A DNA stretch of 23,071 nt from Glomus cerebriforme. Taxonomy: Eukaryota > Glomeromycota > Glomeromycetes > Glomerales > Glomeraceae. Under the pieces are notes generated by a model. That model was given only the letters and a program-made list of their open reading frames with translations, ran no database searches and was not told where the DNA came from. Made by a program: the position numbers and the translations under genes. This document shows, piece after piece, positions 20,250-23,071 of the stretch. The stretch covers positions 438,391 to 461,461 of the forward strand of contig QKYT01000001.1 in the NCBI GenBank assembly GCA_003550305.1, given 5' to 3'. Positions within the stretch are counted from its first letter, which is position 1, and each line of letters starts with the position of its first letter.

Positions 20250-21420
20250 CGTCCTACATTTGTTGTATTATCACTTAAATGTAATGCATCTTGAAGTTCA
20301 TTATATAATTCTGCTCGTATTTGTTTTTGATTAAATTTTATATAATTAAAATGTATTTGTTCTACTACTGTATACATATTAACAATTTATTGTTAAAAAA
20401 GTCTTTCATAATAATATAAAGTTATAGCTTCTTCAGGATGGCCAACTTGAAGTCGATATGCAAAATAATTCATTGCAGTAACACATTTTTTTAATTCAAT
20501 ATTTGTATTATCTTCATTACTATAAATATCAGATATTTCTTTATTATATATATTATGATTAGAATTATTATGTATAGGAATATAAGGATGCTACTCATCT
20601 TCACTTTTAAAAAATATAAGAACATAATGAAGTAATACATAAGAAGGATGAATCTCAGAAATTCATTGTAATCTACCTTCATATGATCATAATATAATAT
20701 CTTGTTTTTGATGTTCTATTTCTTATCCATCACTTATCATAATAGCAGCAACTTCTGATGCATTTGGAGTATTATAATGTCAAGAATCTTTTATTCTATT
20801 ATTAGTAATTACTAATTTCAAATCTATTAAAGAATCAGATTTAAGCAAATTACTAACTTGATGAAATACTATGACATATGGATTAATAGTATGTAACATT
20901 TGTTGCAATTCTAAAAGAATAGAAGTATCAAGATCTGGTAATACATTCAGCCTATTTTGTAGTTCATTATCAGTATCATAAATATACATTTGAGCAAATT
21001 GTGATTGTATTTCAGAGTCAGGTAATAAAGTACCTATTCTATAATGCATTTTACCATGAATACGAAAAGTATAAATCCTACTTGTACCTGTAATTTGATT
21101 GTCAATTTTTGCACCTATTGATGTAAATGATAATGCTGAATTATATAATCAAATATTTTTTTGAAATGAATGTAAATGTGGATTAGATTTAATAAGAAGA
21201 CTATTTAAAGAAAAAGGAAATTCTTGAAATAAAGAAAGCATAACTTTGCTATTAGTACAGCAAGTAGTAAATATTGGCAAATTAGTTGATTTATTTATTC
21301 TTTTATCTAACTAAATTAATGCTTCATAATTAGAACATCTATAATTTATATTACCCAATGTATGTCTATTTAATCCAACTGAAATCTATGAATAAATATG
21401 TATTTTTGGTATTTGACTTT

Positions 21421-21724
21421 CAGTAGTTTATTTTGTTCTTTTTGTTAGTTATAAAATTGCATTTTCTTTTTTACTATATCATTTATGACTACATTGTTAA
21501 TGTTTACGTCAAGGACTTTTTGATATTCTTTAAGAGCTTTATTATTCATTTTTATAAATATAAGTTATATATTATATATAATATATATAAAACTTTTGAA
21601 AAAAATATAAAAAATATAAAAAAAAAAAATAAAATAATTTTTTAAAAAAATGTGGTTGATTTATTAAATTATAATGATACATTTTATTAAATTACATCAT
21701 ATTACAAAATCTGATATAATTTTA
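21421..21724. other. A+T-rich stretch right of the Helitron relic
   Basis: Mostly A and T, with a run of A-rich sequence at 21598-21650. An open frame here translates to low-complexity Ile/Phe/Tyr/Lys sequence typical of non-coding A+T DNA. The true 5' end of the Helitron copy is probably in or beyond this stretch but cannot be recognised. Confidence 0.5.
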
Positions 21725-21899
21725 GTCAGAATTAAATAATTCGCAATTTTTTCTTTTTAAAAAATAAAAATTTGGCATAATTTCAATTAGAAATTAACAA
21801 TTTATGAAATTTCCTTTTTTGAAATATTGTATTAGGCAAAATTTTATTTTTCGTCAAGAAATAAAATTGCCTTTTTTGGCTTTATATAATATTGCTGAC
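21725..21899. repeat. Degraded copy of a short inverted-end repeat
   Basis: Starts GTCAGAATTAAATAATTCGC and ends with an inverted partner, ATATTGCTGAC. Its start and end match parts of the less decayed sequence at about 22128-22268 (GCCGGAATTAAATGATCTGC; CGAGAGAAACAAAATT against CGTCAAGAAATAAAATT). Most differences at the start are C or G replaced by T or A. I read it as an old copy of the same small repeat family. Confidence 0.55.
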
Positions 21900-22094
21900 A
21901 AATAAGACTCACATTACACAATTCATATAATTTATTTATACAGTTAGTCTAAATGTAATATTATGTGATTGCAGTAATTTTAAGAAGACAGAAGAAGATA
22001 GATTATTTTCTACATATTTGTACAAAATACAGGGATATGTAAAATTTATATAAAATTTTAAATTATAATATTTTTATGGCAATTTCTATTTGTA

Positions 22095-22448
22095 CACGGG
22101 GTGTCTGAACACGGGGTCATAATTCCGGCCGGAATTAAATGATCTGCAATTAAATTGCCTTTTTGGGAATTTCGTGTAACCCAAAATCCGATTTTCGAGA
22201 GAAACAAAATTACTTTTTTGGATAGTGTAACGTAGTACAATATTCCAAAAAAGGATACTCTGGCCGGCATTATGAAATCCGGCCAAAATTAGGGATGTGA
22301 CGAATAATATGTGATGAATAGGATTTTACACCTTGAAAAAATTTAAGTCCCTAGAATAAATAGAAAAAATGAAAACAGAAGGTGTGACACGGGGGTGATA
22401 AATTATCATATAGTAAAAAATCACGTGACCCGTTTCCAGACACCCGTG
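22095..22448. mobile_element. 354 bp MITE flanked by TA
   Basis: The left end is CACGGGGTGTCTGAACACGG and the right end, on the other strand, CACGGGTGTCTGGAAACGGG, each flanked by TA (22093-22094 and 22449-22450). The ends resemble the CACGGGGTGTC type of Tc1/mariner elements. Inside is a perfect palindrome, AATTCCGGCCGGAATT (22121-22136), and a second CCGGCC-containing block at 22261-22284 in inverted arrangement. It is far less A+T-rich than its surroundings, which suggests a recent arrival. Short open frames within it are shadows; it encodes nothing recognisable. Confidence 0.75.
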
Positions 22449-22710
22449 TAAACTTAGAAATTTTCTATTTTTATATATGGTATAAAAATTTTAATAATTT
22501 TATTAAAAAATTAAACAATACATTATGTTTTTTATATATACTAATAATATATTGTAATACATAGTGCAATAAAATACCATAAAATCATACCTCTTAAAAA
22601 TAAGCATCCTGTCAATTTTACTATGGTATTTACTAGTGATGCAATCTGTCTATTTGCCACCCAGATAGGGTTCCGATCAGTAACAGTAATTACTGAACTG
22701 AACTAAATGG

Positions 22711-22836
22711 TTTCGGTATCAGATCAGTATTAGTTTTGTGATTTACCAAACTGAATCCTTCGGTAAATATACTAATCAGTTTCGGTAATTTCAGTATTGG
22801 TATCAGTTTTGTAATTTATCGAACTGATTTACTAAA
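22711..22836 (+). repeat. Imperfect tandem duplication of about 72 bp
   Basis: Two copies start TTTCGGTA (22711 and 22780) and contain AGTTTTGTGATTTACCAAAC (from 22732) and AGTTTTGTAATTTATCGAAC (from 22805). It lies 143 bp before the partial coding region, in the proposed subterminal part of a hAT element. Confidence 0.6.
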
Positions 22837-22978
22837 TACTGTATATATATATAGATCAGCAATCTAGATTGATTTTATCAATATTTTTTTTTAATCTCCC
22901 TTTTTTTTTATACTTCCTTTTTTCTTCATACTTTTCTTTTCTTTGTAATTTTTAATTTTAATCTTAATTTTAATAATA

Positions 22979-23071
22979 ATGACATTAATGACAACTGGAA
23001 AGGCAGTGGATAATAACCAAAATAAATGTGAAGCAGAACCAGATATAAATGTTGAAAAAACAAATACAAGA
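22979..23071 (+). CDS. First 31 codons of a gene truncated by the window end
   Basis: ATG at 22979 opens a frame that stays open to the last base: MTLMTTGKAVDNNQNKCEAE and 11 more polar residues. A second ATG at 22988 is possible. The leader is strikingly pyrimidine-rich (CTCCCTTTTTTTTATACTTCC and onward) and the context TAATAATG is A-rich, as at other starts here. The peptide is hydrophilic and shows no recognisable domain. Position inside the proposed hAT left end suggests a transposase N-terminus, but nothing in the 31 residues proves it. Confidence 0.4.
   Translation, partial: MTLMTTGKAVDNNQNKCEAEPDINVEKTNTR

Larger units (their letters stand above)
18500..21420 (-). pseudogene. Decayed Helitron Rep/helicase gene, N-terminal part
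   Basis: Read on the minus strand, pieces follow the order of the Helitron_like_N region. They are IYS-stop-ISVGLNRHTLGNINYRC (about 21400-21330), LPIFTTCCTNSKVMLSLFQE (about 21280-21220) and SFTSIGAKIDNQITGTSRIY. A 90-codon open stretch follows (21049-20780: HYRIGTLLPD, FAQMYIYDTDNELQNRL, QQMLHTINPYVIVF). Next come VTAMNYFAYRLQVGHPEEAI and AELYNELQDALHLSDNTTNV, which runs into the hAT element. Beyond the element (19005 downward) come SIILSSSFTGGT and LFITITCNPNWPEI, and beyond a second MITE VFNMKLKVIFYDILKDLKK (about 18640-18585). The HxH replicase motif, catalytic tyrosines and helicase were not found and would lie left of 18500 if they survive. Many stops interrupt it, for example TAG at 21313-21311 and 20593-20591 and TGA at 21151-21149. 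Helitrons are rolling-circle transposons. This copy cannot be active. Confidence 0.87.
22634..23071 (+). mobile_element. Possible left end of a hAT transposon running off the window
   Basis: TAGTGATGCAATCTG at 22634 resembles the terminal sequence of Ac-type hAT elements. It is followed by about 200 bp with repeated TTCGGTA and CAGTTTTGT(G/A)ATTTA motifs, including a duplication of about 72 bp (22711-22836), like hAT subterminal sites. A C/T-rich leader and an open coding start then follow at 22979. The preceding 8 bases, GTATTTAC (22626-22633), would be the target duplication. The right end is outside the window, so this is a prediction. Confidence 0.4.

Noticed and set aside
20491..20682. 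Minus-strand 63-codon open frame
   Set aside because: It is in a different frame from the Helitron protein pieces on the same strand and translates to Ile/Tyr/Leu low complexity.
21433..21645. + strand 70-codon open frame
   Set aside because: Its composition (Ile, Phe, Tyr, Lys) is what any A+T-rich sequence gives; there is no motif and no supporting context.
22058..22286. Two overlapping minus-strand open frames
   Set aside because: Both lie within the TA-flanked MITE, overlap each other in different frames, and resemble nothing known.
22634..22880. Complete non-autonomous hAT element closing near 22860
   Set aside because: The AGATCAGCAATCTAGATTG near 22852 does not form a convincing inverted partner of TAGTGATGCAATCTG, and no copy of GTATTTAC follows it.

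Overview
This is a very A+T-rich eukaryotic window with short GT-AG introns (every intron I could place is 70 to 89 bp), homopolymer-rich spacers and many decayed DNA transposons. Gene content (an F-box protein, a promethin-like protein, an Lgd/CC2D1-like protein, an App1-like phosphatidate phosphatase and a serine palmitoyltransferase small subunit) indicates a fungus. Base composition, intron style, the F-box protein and the Helitron and hAT load fit an arbuscular mycorrhizal fungus of the Rhizophagus type best; that assignment is inference.

The left part (1 to about 15 kb) is gene-bearing. After a possible last exon of a + strand gene (to 146) comes a two-exon F-box gene on the minus strand (2450 to 591). 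It shares a 0.5 kb divergent promoter region with a single-exon promethin/LDAF1-like gene (2969-3592). Four + strand genes follow: a seven-exon Lgd/CC2D1-like gene (4244-7361, 878 aa), a two-exon gene of unknown function (8756-9287, 149 aa), a small single-exon gene for an SPT small subunit-like protein (10265-10501, 78 aa) and an eight-exon App1-like phosphatase gene (12496-14953, 638 aa). I rebuilt the multi-exon genes by joining GT-AG introns that keep the frame and restore family motifs. Three of the products act in lipid biology (lipid droplet assembly, sphingoid base synthesis, phosphatidate dephosphorylation), and the Lgd-like protein acts in ESCRT-dependent membrane trafficking.

The right part (about 15.9 kb to the end) is a transposon graveyard. 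It holds a 652 bp foldback element flanked by TA, then about 2 kb of extremely A+T-rich sequence with perfect palindromes and undetermined bases. Next is the decayed N-terminal part of a Helitron Rep/helicase gene on the minus strand (about 21420 to 18500). Two later insertions interrupt it: a 187 bp TA-flanked MITE and a 1244 bp hAT-like non-autonomous element with an 8 bp target duplication. The hAT-like element carries an eight-copy tandem array in which each unit looks like a 29 nt mini-exon between a polypyrimidine-TAG and a GTAAAT. Beyond the Helitron lie a short degraded repeat, a 354 bp TA-flanked MITE containing a related but much less decayed sequence, and what may be the left end of another hAT element whose first coding exon starts 93 bp before the window ends.

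The strongest unusual observations are the in-frame nested insertion history of the Helitron, the splice-signal-like array inside the hAT element, and introns at equivalent positions in a duplicated motif of the Lgd-like gene.
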